Part shown: piece by piece, positions 48,134 through 56,688 of the stretch
How the letters are laid out: each line of letters starts with the position of its first letter
How positions within the stretch are numbered: position 1 is the first letter of the stretch
From: Tropicimonas sp. IMCC34043
GTDB taxonomy: Bacteria; Pseudomonadota; Alphaproteobacteria; Rhodobacterales; Rhodobacteraceae
Direction of reading: 5' to 3'
DNA: 64,000 nt
Assembly: GCF_003390845.1 (NCBI RefSeq)
Contig: NZ_QMEK01000001.1
Span: forward strand, 620,001-684,000
Translations under genes and position numbers: made by a program
Notes under the pieces: generated by a model
Databases searched by the model: none
Told to the model about the DNA's origin: nothing
What the model saw: the letters and a program-made list of their open reading frames with translations, nothing else

Positions 48134-48869
48134 GCCAGTATCGCGGCGCACCGACAACGAGGTCGGCGGGATGCAGGCACCGGCGGCGAGCGAGCCCGTG
48201 CTGGGCCTGCGCGGCATCGCCAAGACCTACAACCGCGGCACGCCGGGCGCAGTGAAGGTACTGAGCGAGGTCGATCTGCAGGTCGTCGCGGGCGAAGTCG
48301 TGGCGCTGGTCGCGCCCTCCGGGGCGGGCAAGTCGACGCTGTTGCACATCTCCGGTCTGCTCGATACGCCCGACGCGGGCGAGGTTCAGTTGAGCGGCCT
48401 GCGCATGACCGGCATGGCCGACAGTGCGAGGACCGCGGCGCGGCGGCGCGAGATCGGCTTTGTCTATCAGTTCCACCACCTGCTGCCCGAATTCTCTGCG
48501 GTCGAGAACATCATGCTGCCGCAGCTTGCCAATTCGGTGCCGACAGCCGAGGCGCGGGCGCGCGCCGAGGAGTTGCTGGAACTCGTCGGGCTTCAGGCGC
48601 GGGCGGCGCACCGGCCGGCGCAGCTGTCGGGCGGGGAACAGCAGCGCGTTGCCTTCTGCCGGGCGCTGGCCAACCGGCCGCGGCTGTTGCTTGCCGACGA
48701 ACCGACCGGCAATCTTGACCCGGGCACCTCGGAAACCGTGTTCGGGGTGCTGGTGGGGCTGGTGCGCGAGACCGGCCTTGCGGCGCTGATTGCCACCCAC
48801 AACACCCAGCTTGCCGCTCGGATGGACCGCGTTGTGCGGCTGGAGGCCGGGCGCATCGTTCCTGCCTGA
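48126..48869 (+). CDS. lolD: Lipoprotein-releasing ABC transporter ATPase LolD
   Basis: The 247-residue ATPase powers the Lol transporter. It has Walker [10 protein letters not shown], the Q-loop near [15 protein letters not shown], the signature LSGGEQQR, Walker [13 protein letters not shown], and the H-loop ATHN. The [12 protein letters not shown] segment is typical of LolD. It overlaps the lolC 3' end by eight bases, so the two are coupled. It lies 130 bases before the first cytochrome gene. Confidence 0.95.
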   Translation: MSEPVSRRTDNEVGGMQAPAASEPVLGLRGIAKTYNRGTPGAVKVLSEVDLQVVAGEVVALVAPSGAGKSTLLHISGLLDTPDAGEVQLSGLRMTGMADSARTAARRREIGFVYQFHHLLPEFSAVENIMLPQLANSVPTAEARARAEELLELVGLQARAAHRPAQLSGGEQQRVAFCRALANRPRLLLADEPTGNLDPGTSETVFGVLVGLVRETGLAALIATHNTQLAARMDRVVRLEAGRIVPA

Positions 48870-48999
48870 GGTCGCCTTGCGCGTGGCACGGCACCCCCGT
48901 CATCGGCGGCGGTTTCGTCAAAGCGTCACCTGTCCCTGACCGAGATCAACGACAGGGCGCGTTCCTGGCGTGAGACTTCGGTGTCGATCGGAGGGGAAC

Positions 49000-49401
49000 A
49001 TGATCCGCACGGCCATCGCGATCTTGCTGCTGTCGCCCGGACTGGTCTGGGGCGAGGCGGACCTGGGGCAGCAGACCTATCTTGACGCCTGCGCCGGTTG
49101 CCATGGCGTGACAGGCCATGGTGACGGGCCGAATGCAGCGCTGCTGACGGTGCCGGTGCCCGACCTTACCCGGTTTGCCGCGCGCAATCGCGGCGCGTTC
49201 GACACGCTCCGCATGGTGCGGCTGATCGACGGGACCGCAGGGCTCGGTGCCCATGGCGGGCCGATGCCGATGTTCGGCGGCCTGCTGGTCGGACCTTCTG
49301 TGGTGATCGATGCCCCCGACGGCAGCCCGGTCACCACTACCGAGCCGATCCTTGCGGTGGTGCGGTGGGTCGAAAGCCTGCAGGAGGTGCCGGGTGACTA
49401 G
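49000..49401 (+). CDS. Class I c-type cytochrome (first of tandem pair)
   Basis: The 133-residue protein has a signal peptide (MIRTAIAILLLSPGLVWGEA) and one heme-binding motif CAGCH (31-35). A methionine in GGPMPMF (about 88-91) is the likely axial ligand. It is a periplasmic single-heme cytochrome. The next gene encodes a paralogue overlapping it by eight bases, and the two probably form a pair or share an electron partner. GAGGGG is seven bases before the ATG. The partner oxidase or reductase is not visible. Confidence 0.88.
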   Translation: MIRTAIAILLLSPGLVWGEADLGQQTYLDACAGCHGVTGHGDGPNAALLTVPVPDLTRFAARNRGAFDTLRMVRLIDGTAGLGAHGGPMPMFGGLLVGPSVVIDAPDGSPVTTTEPILAVVRWVESLQEVPGD

Positions 49402-49798
49402 GTGGCTTCATCGGCTCCCGGCGTTGGTCGGGATATTGCTGGCGTTGCCCGCACCTGCACAGGATGCCGCGGCGGGGGCGGCGCTCTATTCCCGCTTCTG
49501 CGCGACCTGCCACGGCGTTGAGGGACGGGGCGACGGACCGACCGCTGCGGTGATATCGGTCCCGCCCGTCGATCTGGGCGGGCTGGCGGCGGCGAACGGC
49601 GGTGTGTTTCCCGTCGCGCGGGTCCTGCGGCGGATCGACGGGCGCGACGAGGTGCTTGCCCATGGCAGCCCCATGCCGATCTATGGTGCGTTTTTCGAGG
49701 CCGGCCGCAAGGTTCCGGTCCCGACCGACGAGGGTGAGATGTTCGTGACGTTGCCGGTTCTGGCGATCGTGAGATATCTCGAAACGCTGCAGCGCTAG
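49394..49798 (+). CDS. Class I c-type cytochrome (second of tandem pair)
   Basis: The 134-residue protein has a signal peptide (about 1-22, ending APAQ) and the heme motif CATCH (36-40), with a methionine in GSPMPIY as likely axial ligand. It resembles its upstream neighbour in layout, GRGDGPTAAVISVPPVDL against HGDGPNAALLTVPVPDL, so it arose by duplication. The start is GTG at 49394, with AGGAGG six bases upstream inside the first gene. The two genes overlap by eight bases. Confidence 0.88.
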   Translation: MTRWLHRLPALVGILLALPAPAQDAAAGAALYSRFCATCHGVEGRGDGPTAAVISVPPVDLGGLAAANGGVFPVARVLRRIDGRDEVLAHGSPMPIYGAFFEAGRKVPVPTDEGEMFVTLPVLAIVRYLETLQR

Positions 49799-49932
49799 CG
49801 CCGTCGAAATGACGAATCCGTGACCCAATCACGACAGACGAAAGCCTATACTTTTCCATGCTTTGATTCATGGCGCTGCAAGGCTAGTTTAATTCGGGAT
49901 CTCTGCCGCTGCCAAACTGATTCGGGACGTTC

Positions 49933-50787
49933 ATGATGCAAAAACGATATGCCGCGCTCTTTGCCGCGCTGGCGGTTGCTGCCGCACCGCTCGCCGCGCA
50001 GGAGACGGAAACACCCACCGTGACCGAGGTCGGCCCGGCGCGGACGGTCCCGATCCAGTACAGCAATTTGATCGACCCTTCGAAGAACTTCGTGCTGGCC
50101 TATGACATCCGCGTCGGCACCGTGACCCGGCCGGCCTATCTGGGTTCGGACGAATATGTCACTGCCCCGGATTTCGCGATCCATTTCAATTATGCACGGC
50201 TCAAGGGGTTGGGCGAATACGGCGACCCGACCGGTACCGCGCGGCCGCGCGCCTTCGGTGTGCGCGGCTCGCTGCGGTACATCCCCGGACGCGACGCCTC
50301 GCAACACGACGATCTGAAGGGGCTTGATGACATCGACCCGACGGTCGAACTGGGCCTTGGCGCGGTCTATCGCACCCGCAACTTCGAAACCTTCGCCGAC
50401 GTGCGCTATGGCTTTGTCGGCAGCGAGGCGTTCTATGGCGAGCTTGGGGCCGATGGCATCATCTATCCGACCAACAGGTGGGAATTCCGCTTTGGCCCGC
50501 GGCTTGGGTTTGGCGCCGACGGCTTTGCCCAGACCTATTTCGGCGTGACCTCGGACGAGTCGGCGAAAAGCGGGCTTGAAGTCTATGATGCCAGCGGCGG
50601 GCTGTTGAGCGCGGGTCTGGTTGCATCGGCGCGCTATCGCTTCACCGATCTCTGGGGGGTCGAGGCGACGGTGCGTGGCGACCGGCTGCTGAACGACGCG
50701 GCGGATTCGCCGATCACCGGTACCGGCAGCGCCGATCAGTACCAGTTCAGGCTCGGCATCACGCGGGAACTGATGCTGCAGTTCTGA
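49933..50787 (+). CDS. MipA/OmpV family outer-membrane protein
   Basis: The 284-residue protein has a signal peptide (MMQKRYAALFAALAVAAAPL, cleavage after LAA) and a beta-barrel typical of MipA/OmpV. The repeating amphipathic strands and the closing ELMLQF with C-terminal phenylalanine, the usual BAM recognition end, are visible. MipA links murein hydrolases in E. coli; other members are porin-like. The first ATG at 49933 or the second at 49936 can start it. A convergent hairpin follows the gene. Confidence 0.85.
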   Translation: MMQKRYAALFAALAVAAAPLAAQETETPTVTEVGPARTVPIQYSNLIDPSKNFVLAYDIRVGTVTRPAYLGSDEYVTAPDFAIHFNYARLKGLGEYGDPTGTARPRAFGVRGSLRYIPGRDASQHDDLKGLDDIDPTVELGLGAVYRTRNFETFADVRYGFVGSEAFYGELGADGIIYPTNRWEFRFGPRLGFGADGFAQTYFGVTSDESAKSGLEVYDASGGLLSAGLVASARYRFTDLWGVEATVRGDRLLNDAADSPITGTGSADQYQFRLGITRELMLQF

Positions 50788-50865
50788 TCCATCCGTCAGA
50801 CCTTGCGTGGACGACACCTGGTTCCGGAATTATCGGGTCGCGAAACTGACCCTACGACCAAGTCA

Positions 50866-50885
50866 GCGGCCCGTGCCAGGGCCGC
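50866..50885. terminator. Hairpin between convergent MipA and unknown genes
   Basis: GCGGCCC (50866-50872) pairs with GGGCCGC (50879-50885) around GTGCCA. It abuts the 3' end of the minus-strand gene at 50886. There is no T run, so termination efficiency is doubtful. Confidence 0.5.
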
Positions 50886-51389
50886 TCAGACGTTCTTCCA
50901 TTTGCCGGGGCCGCCGCCTTCGATCCCGCACTCGATGCCGGCGTCCCGGGGCATGGCGCCGTTGAACTGGCCCACCGGGCTGCCGTTCGGGGTGAACCAG
51001 GTCACCTGCAGGATCCCGCGGCCCTCGGCAATGCCCTGCACGTGGTAGGAGGTGACGTTGGCAAAGAAGGCTTCCCAGGAATTATAGGCGGTATACATGA
51101 ACCCGAGCGCCGTGCCGCCAGCGGTGCCAAGGCCCCACGAGCTGACGTGATATTCGAAATGCTTGTAGGGGTCGGTCTGTACCCGGACGGTCAGATCGCC
51201 GTAAATCACCACGTGAATGATGTTGGCTGTCGCCTGCAGCACCGGGGCGCTTGACGCCTCGAGTGTCTTCGGCAGGGTCCGGGCCGCGTCGAGATCGACG
51301 CCCTTGAGGCGGCCGAGCGCGTCGATGGTTGCGGATTCGATGGCCGGCCGGGTTGGACGAACCAACTCGGGCGTCACGAGATCCTTCAT
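50886..51389 (-). CDS. Beta-rich protein of unknown function, possible VapA-like domain
   Basis: I do not firmly recognise this 167-residue protein. It has a helical N terminus (about 1-50) and a beta-rich part (about 55-167), with VVIYGDLTVRVQTDP, WGLGTAGGTALGFMYTAYN, FFANVTSYHVQGIAE and a Gly-rich end IECGIEGGGPGKW. The last segment, with alternating strands and the GGGxGxW end, recalls the compact eight-stranded fold of Rhodococcus VapA proteins, but this is a weak visual resemblance. No signal peptide is seen. The gene stands alone and precedes the gene-poor region. Confidence 0.55.
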   Translation of the reverse strand: MKDLVTPELVRPTRPAIESATIDALGRLKGVDLDAARTLPKTLEASSAPVLQATANIIHVVIYGDLTVRVQTDPYKHFEYHVSSWGLGTAGGTALGFMYTAYNSWEAFFANVTSYHVQGIAEGRGILQVTWFTPNGSPVGQFNGAMPRDAGIECGIEGGGPGKWKNV

Positions 51390-51918
51390 GGTGGGGTCCT
51401 CTCTGAATGTGGGCGTGGGTCGCCCCGCCGCTCTGCAAGCCTCGAATGCCGCGGTCTGCCGGGTGCATCCTCAGGATCGCTGCCGGCCCGCCGGAATGCG
51501 TTTCGTGGCCAAGGCCCCATGCAATCCTGTGTCACGCTGTTCCGGGGTCCCTTCAGAGCACCTGCCGCTGTCCAAAAAATCCTGACAGTGGCCCGGAGGG
51601 GTGTCAAATCGGGCAGGGCTGTGAGTTGAGCAATCAAATGATTGAATTATTTGGGGAAAAATTCGATTTGCGATGCAGGTAACGCTGGCATGGCGATCTT
51701 TTCACGAAGAAATTGCGCAAGCGTGGCGTGGGGGGCTGCGAGGTCTGATGCCGAAGCGGGCAACCCGCGGTGGCAGGCAGCGGAAGGTATTGGTGCGGCG
51801 CGGGATTCCTGTTCAGGTGCCCGGCGTTTGCGCCGCGCCATGCGGAGTTCTGGCTGGATGCAGATCCCGCCCTGCGGATATTCGAACCGGCCTCGTCACC
51901 GCACGCCGTTCGAGCCAT

Positions 51919-51941
51919 GGCCCGGGCGACCAGCCCGGGCC
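51919..51941. repeat. Perfect GC hairpin
   Basis: GGCCCGGGC (51919-51927) and GCCCGGGCC (51933-51941) form a perfect 9-bp stem with a GACCA loop. There is no T tract. Confidence 0.85.
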
Positions 51942-51956
51942 GCGCCTTCGGGCCGC

Positions 51957-51979
51957 GAAACGGTCCCCCGGACCGTTTC
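51957..51979. repeat. Perfect inverted repeat (GAAACGGTCC)
   Basis: GAAACGGTCC (51957-51966) and GGACCGTTTC (51970-51979) form a perfect 10-bp stem with a CCC loop, 15 bases after the previous hairpin. Together they look like a structured repeat element. No T tract follows. Confidence 0.85.
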
Positions 51980-52181
51980 GACATGGTCGCCTACCCCTCG
52001 CCTCGGGGAGGGCGCCTTGGCGATGTCGGTTTCGCAGTCGTTCCGGGCTTTGGGATAAGGCGCGCGGCATGTGCGTTGCGAAAGCGCCGACCCAAGGTCG
52101 GGCGCTGCCCTCAGAGCCGCTGTTTGTCCGCGGCATCCGGCGCATGCAAATGCGGCCATGCCGCTGCCGATAGAGTCAAAG

Positions 52182-53129
52182 TCAGTCCCAAAGTTCCCTT
52201 CGCGCGTCTCCGGTCTGATAAAACTGTCTCACGAGACGGATGAACTCCCGAAAGTCTGAGTTTTGTTGAACTAGGCGATTCACTGAACCCCAATCAATAT
52301 CTTGTCTTTCAAATGCTGGAATGAGGATTTGGCTCTCGCTTACATTTTCTGGGTCAAGCTTTATGACGCCAATCCCGTGCAGACCCGAAAGTATTCTCAG
52401 TTCAGTTAGGGCGCTTTGAATCTCTGTAGTAACAAGATACGAAATATTTGCCCAAGTTGAATTGCTAACGGCTTGAAAGAAGCTTTCCCGAACATTGGAG
52501 CTATTAATTCGAAGTTTAACCTCAAACGACCAAAGCTTGGTGCGTTTGTCCGCGTATTCCCGCGCACAATCTGTGACTTCTCTATCCCAACTCACACTAA
52601 GATCTTCCATGCCAACAATGTCGGGAAACAGCCACCTATTGCCATTGGTCCCACGGGTATTGGATGAACGGCGCTCATCTATGCGTTTTGCTAGTACTGA
52701 AAGTTCCTTCTTGAGAAACTCTACCAGAAGTGGATAGGTGTCAGCTTCAGATATAGCTTTCGCTTCTATGGTAGGAGTAGTTTCATCGAAGGTCGCACTT
52801 GCAGGTAGCGAATCTGATTGGGCCTCTTCTTCTTCGGATTTTTGGCTGTAGTAGTATTTCCGTGGACGCCCTTCCGTCGTGCGGATTCCGTGCTTTTGTT
52901 CGAGCCTGGGTCGTTGAGCGCCTATTTCCGCAACGATTTGCTGAATCATTGCCGAATCACTTTCCAGAGGTGTCTTGCTCGCCTTGCTACGTTGGCGTTT
53001 CTGTTCAACAGAGTACGGGTATTCTTTCAGAATCCAATTTGCAATTTCCCGTGCAGTAAAGCGTTCATCTGAATGCTTCCTCAGTAACTCTGGGACGAAT
53101 GTCCCAATGCTAAATTTCGGCGATTCCAT
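52182..53129 (-). CDS. Winged-helix plus PD-(D/E)XK-like protein (COG2958 type)
   Basis: The 315-residue protein matches a widely scattered family (COG2958). The N terminus (about 1-95) is a winged-helix region with FTAREIANWI, IAEIGAQRPRL-like and TTEGRPRKYYYS segments. The C-terminal half (about 130-310) has features of the PD-(D/E)XK nuclease fold: P169-D170 in WLFPDIVGME, E203-x-K205 in SFEVKL, and Q219 in FFQAVSN. The codons are AT-richer than neighbours. The ATG at 53129 shares one base with the parE stop (TGATG). Such genes are commonly transferred and found in defence or mobile contexts; the exact activity is not known. Confidence 0.8.
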   Translation of the reverse strand: MESPKFSIGTFVPELLRKHSDERFTAREIANWILKEYPYSVEQKRQRSKASKTPLESDSAMIQQIVAEIGAQRPRLEQKHGIRTTEGRPRKYYYSQKSEEEEAQSDSLPASATFDETTPTIEAKAISEADTYPLLVEFLKKELSVLAKRIDERRSSNTRGTNGNRWLFPDIVGMEDLSVSWDREVTDCAREYADKRTKLWSFEVKLRINSSNVRESFFQAVSNSTWANISYLVTTEIQSALTELRILSGLHGIGVIKLDPENVSESQILIPAFERQDIDWGSVNRLVQQNSDFREFIRLVRQFYQTGDARRELWD

Positions 53130-55090
53130 CACACATCCAGCTCCTCCACGAACCGCGCGTTCTCCTGAATATACTGGAACCGCAGTTCGGGCTTTTTTCC
53201 CATCAGGCGTTCGACCAGATCGGCGGTTTCTCCGGGCACGTCGTCGCCGACGGTAACGCGGATCAGCTTGCGGCTGGCCGGGTCCATCGTGGTTTCCTTC
53301 AGGTCCTTGGCGTCCATCTCGCCGAGGCCCTTGAAGCGGCTGACGTCGATCTTGCCCTTGCCGCCAAGCCCCTTGGCCAGCCAGTCGTCGCGCTCGGCCT
53401 GATCGAGGCAATAGACCCGGCGCGCGCCCTGGGTCAGGCGGAACAGCGGCGGGCAGGCGAGGTAGAGGTGGCCTGCGTCGATCATCGGCCGCATCTGGGT
53501 GAAGAAGAACGTCATCAGCAGCGAGGCGATATGGGCGCCGTCGACGTCGGCGTCGGTCATGATGATGACCTTGTCATAGCGCAGATCGTCGAGCCGGAAT
53601 TTCGTGCCCATGCCGGTGCCAAGCGCCTGGGTCAGGTCGCTGATCTCGGCGTTCGAGCCGAGTTTGGCCGATGCCGCGCCCAGAACGTTCAGGATCTTGC
53701 CGCGCAGCGGCAGCAGCGCCTGGATCTTGCGGTCGCGCGCCATCTTGGCGGACCCGCCCGCGCTGTCGCCCTCGACAATGAACAGCTCGGTGCCGGCGCG
53801 GGCGGTGGCCGAACAATCGACCAGCTTGCCGGGCAGGCGCAGCTTTTTCGTTGCGGTCTTGCGGGCGGTCTCCTTCTCCTGCCGGCGGCGCAGGCGTTCC
53901 TCGGCCCGCAGCACCAGAAAGTCGAGGATCGCACCGGCCGAACGGGTGTCGGTCGCCAGCCAATGATCGAAATGGTCGCGCACCGCGTTCTCGGTCATCC
54001 GGGCCGCGGATTCGGTCGACAGCCGGTCCTTGGTCTGCCCGACGAAGGAGGGGTCGGCGATGAAGCACGAGACCAGCGCACAGCCGCCCGAGGTCAGGTC
54101 CTCGCGGGTGATCTGGGTGGCCTTGCGATTGTTCGAAAGCTCGCCATAGGCGCGGATGCCCTTCAGGATCGCGCCCCAGAATCCCTGCTCGTGGGTGCCG
54201 CCCTCGGGCGTCGGGACGGTGTTGCAGTAGGACTGGATGAAGCCGTCCTTGGCCGGCGTCCAGTTGATCGCCCATTCGACCGAGCCGGGCTCGCCGAACT
54301 TCTCGCGGAAGTCGACCTTGCCGGCAAAGGGCGCCTCGGCATAGGTCGTGGCGCCGCCAAGCGCCTCTTTCAGATAATCGGCGAGGCCGCCGGGGAAGTG
54401 GAAGGTCGCCTCGGTCGGGGTCTCGCCATCGTCGATCTCGGACTTCCAGCGGATCTCGACCCCCGAGAACAGATAGGCCTTGGAGCGGATCGTCTTGAAC
54501 AGCCGCGCGGGCCGGAACCGGTGATGGCCGAAGATTTCCTCGTCGGGGTGGAAGGTGATGGTAGAGCCGCGCCGGTTCGGGGCGTTTCCGACAATGGCGA
54601 TGGGGCCAAGCGGGATGCCGCGCGAGAAGCGCTGTTCATAGAGCTGGCGGTCGCGGGCGACCTGCACCACGAGGGAATCGGACAGCGCGTTGACCACCGA
54701 GGCACCGACCCCGTGCAACCCGCCCGAGGTCTGATAGGCCTTGCCCGAGAACTTGCCGCCCGCATGCAGCGTGCAGAAGATCACTTCGAGCGCCGACTTG
54801 CCGGGAAATTTCGGGTGCGGATCGACCGGGATGCCGCGGCCGTTGTCGCGCACCGTGAACGAGTTGTCGGCGTGCAGTTCGACCTCGATCCGGTTGGCGT
54901 GGCCTGCGACCGCCTCGTCCATCGAGTTGTCGAGAACTTCGGCCACCAGATGGTGCAGCGCCCGTTCGTCGGTGCCGCCGATATACATGCCCGGGCGCTT
55001 GCGAACCGGCTCCAGACCTTCGAGGACTTCAATCGAGGAGGCGTCATAGACCGCAGCAGGGTTCTGCGCGAAAAGGTGGTCGTCGGCCAT
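53129..55090 (-). CDS. parE: DNA topoisomerase IV subunit B
   Basis: ParE is the ATPase subunit of topoisomerase IV. The 653-residue protein has the GHKL ATPase domain (VRKRPGMYIGGTDERALHHLVAEVLDNSMDEA, VRDNGRGIPVD, and GGLHGVGASVVNALS), then the TOPRIM domain with IVEGDSAGGSAK, LPLRGKILNV and IMTDADVDGAHI, and the C-terminal KGLGEMDAKDLKETTMDP. The length suits ParE; GyrB is longer. The start is ATG 55090. Its stop overlaps the next gene's start by one base, which is unusual because parE is normally followed by a core gene. Confidence 0.95.
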   Translation of the reverse strand: MADDHLFAQNPAAVYDASSIEVLEGLEPVRKRPGMYIGGTDERALHHLVAEVLDNSMDEAVAGHANRIEVELHADNSFTVRDNGRGIPVDPHPKFPGKSALEVIFCTLHAGGKFSGKAYQTSGGLHGVGASVVNALSDSLVVQVARDRQLYEQRFSRGIPLGPIAIVGNAPNRRGSTITFHPDEEIFGHHRFRPARLFKTIRSKAYLFSGVEIRWKSEIDDGETPTEATFHFPGGLADYLKEALGGATTYAEAPFAGKVDFREKFGEPGSVEWAINWTPAKDGFIQSYCNTVPTPEGGTHEQGFWGAILKGIRAYGELSNNRKATQITREDLTSGGCALVSCFIADPSFVGQTKDRLSTESAARMTENAVRDHFDHWLATDTRSAGAILDFLVLRAEERLRRRQEKETARKTATKKLRLPGKLVDCSATARAGTELFIVEGDSAGGSAKMARDRKIQALLPLRGKILNVLGAASAKLGSNAEISDLTQALGTGMGTKFRLDDLRYDKVIIMTDADVDGAHIASLLMTFFFTQMRPMIDAGHLYLACPPLFRLTQGARRVYCLDQAERDDWLAKGLGGKGKIDVSRFKGLGEMDAKDLKETTMDPASRKLIRVTVGDDVPGETADLVERLMGKKPELRFQYIQENARFVEELDV

Positions 55091-55242
55091 TTGTGCTGCT
55101 CGTTTCTCTTGTTTGGCGGGCATTAGAGCAGGTGCAGCGGTGTCAGGCAATGGCCGAGCCCTGCGGTGGCGGCAGGGCCGGTGTCCGCCGCCCCAAAGTC
55201 GTGCGACTTGCGCAGTCTGCGCGCCAAAGATACTGGGCATGC

Positions 55243-56622
55243 ATGTCTGCGACGCTTTCATACCCAGGGCACATGCGTGCCCTTCTGACCCTCGGCGTTC
55301 CGCTGATCGGTGGCCACCTGGCGCAGTTTGCGGTCCAGGCGACCGATACGATCATGCTGGGCTGGTACGATGTCGAGGCGCTGGCCGCGGTGGTGCTGGC
55401 AGGCTCGCTGTTTTTCGTGATCTTCATCCTCGGGGCCGGGTTCGGCTTTGCCGTGATGCCGCTTGTCGCCGAGGCGAGCGCGAACGACGAGGGGGCGGTG
55501 CAGGTGCGGCGCGTGACCCGGATGGGGCTGTGGCTGTCGCTGATCTTTGCCGCGCTGGCGATCGTGCCGATGCTGCTGTCCGAACCGATCCTGCTTGCAA
55601 TGGGGCAGACGCCCGTGATCGCGCGGGCCGCGTCCTCCTATCTGCAGATCGCGGGGTGGGGGGTGGTTCCGGCGCTGGGGGTCATGGTGCTGAAGTCCTA
55701 TCTGGCGGCGCTGGAGCGGGCACAGGTGGTGCTGTGGGTCACGATCCTTGCCGCCGTCGTCAATGCGGCGGTGAACTGGGTGCTGATCTTCGGCCAGTTC
55801 GGCTTCCCCGAGATGGGGATCCGCGGCGCGGCCATTGCCTCGGTCATGGTGCAGGTCGTGTCCTTCATCGGGCTGGTGATCTATGCGCTGCGGGCGTTTC
55901 CCGAACACGCGCTGTTCCAGCGGTTCTGGCGGCCGGATTGGGGCGCATTTGCACAGGTGTTCCGGCTGGGCTGGCCGATCGGGCTGACCAACCTGACCGA
56001 GGTCGGGCTGTTTGCCGCCTCGGCGGTGATGATCGGTTGGCTGGGGCCGATCCCGCTGGCCGCGCATGGCATCGCGCTGGAACTGGCCTCGGCGACGTTC
56101 CTTGTCCACCTCGGGCTGTCGAACGCGACCACGATCCGGACCGGCAAGGCGATGGGCCGGGGCGATATCGTGATGCTGCGCCGGGGCGGGCTGGTGGCAA
56201 TCGCGCTGTCGGGGATGTTCGCGCTGCTGGGGATTACCGTCTTCCTGATCTGGCCCGAGCCGCTGATCGGCCTGTTCCTGTCGCCCGAGGACCCCGAGCG
56301 GCCGTCGATCTTGCTGCTTGGCACCACGCTTCTGGGCATGGCGGCCCTGTTCCAGTTGGCCGACGGCGCGCAGGTGATGGCGCACGGGCTGTTGCGCGGG
56401 GTGCAGGACACCCGGGTGCCGATGGTGATCTCGGCGCTGGCCTATTGGGGGATCGGCATGAGCTGCGGCTACATGCTGGGCTTTGTCGCGGGCTATGGCG
56501 CGGTCGGGGTCTGGACCGGGCTCGTCATCGGGCTCGTCGTTGCCGCGGCCTGGCTGATGTACCGGTTCTGGGCACAGACGCTGCCGCGGATGACGCGCAG
56601 GTCACTGGAGATTGCGGCCTGA
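55243..56622 (+). CDS. MATE family efflux transporter
   Basis: The 459-residue protein has the 12-helix fold of MATE pumps, made of two six-helix halves. The N-terminal motif GVPLIGGHLAQFAVQATDTIMLGWY and the equivalent GWPIGLTNLTEVGLFAASAVMIGWLG in the second half are visible, and AHGLLRGVQDTRVPM is near 390. It probably exports drugs or metabolites by Na+ or H+ exchange; the substrate is unknown. It is divergent from parE. The start ATG at 55243 is chosen over later ones because it keeps the full first helix. Confidence 0.9.
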   Translation: MSATLSYPGHMRALLTLGVPLIGGHLAQFAVQATDTIMLGWYDVEALAAVVLAGSLFFVIFILGAGFGFAVMPLVAEASANDEGAVQVRRVTRMGLWLSLIFAALAIVPMLLSEPILLAMGQTPVIARAASSYLQIAGWGVVPALGVMVLKSYLAALERAQVVLWVTILAAVVNAAVNWVLIFGQFGFPEMGIRGAAIASVMVQVVSFIGLVIYALRAFPEHALFQRFWRPDWGAFAQVFRLGWPIGLTNLTEVGLFAASAVMIGWLGPIPLAAHGIALELASATFLVHLGLSNATTIRTGKAMGRGDIVMLRRGGLVAIALSGMFALLGITVFLIWPEPLIGLFLSPEDPERPSILLLGTTLLGMAALFQLADGAQVMAHGLLRGVQDTRVPMVISALAYWGIGMSCGYMLGFVAGYGAVGVWTGLVIGLVVAAAWLMYRFWAQTLPRMTRRSLEIAA

Positions 56623-56688
56623 ACGGATCCGTCGGGACGGCGCGGGCGCATTCGCTGAAATCAACTCGGGGCAGGTCCCGGCGCAGCC

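Larger units (their letters stand above)
51390..52181. other. Gene-poor hairpin-rich region of about 790 bases
   Basis: No frame in this stretch has a recognisable protein, a convincing ribosome site and sensible codon use together. It contains an AT-rich patch (about 51630-51720), then two strong hairpins listed below, then a short GC-rich stretch near 52080-52170. The patch lies between a possibly foreign gene at 52182-53129 and the core-like genes to the left. It may be the decayed flank of an insertion; that is inference. Confidence 0.6.

Noticed and set aside
51673-52173. A plus-strand open frame in the gene-poor strip
   Set aside because: It has no ribosome site at a useful distance, no recognisable protein features and crosses two perfect hairpins; it looks like chance openness in GC-rich DNA.
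52182-55090. A possible parE read-through fusion with the next gene
   Set aside because: parE has a complete C terminus and a normal stop; the two genes are in different frames and overlap by one base, so they are separate genes.
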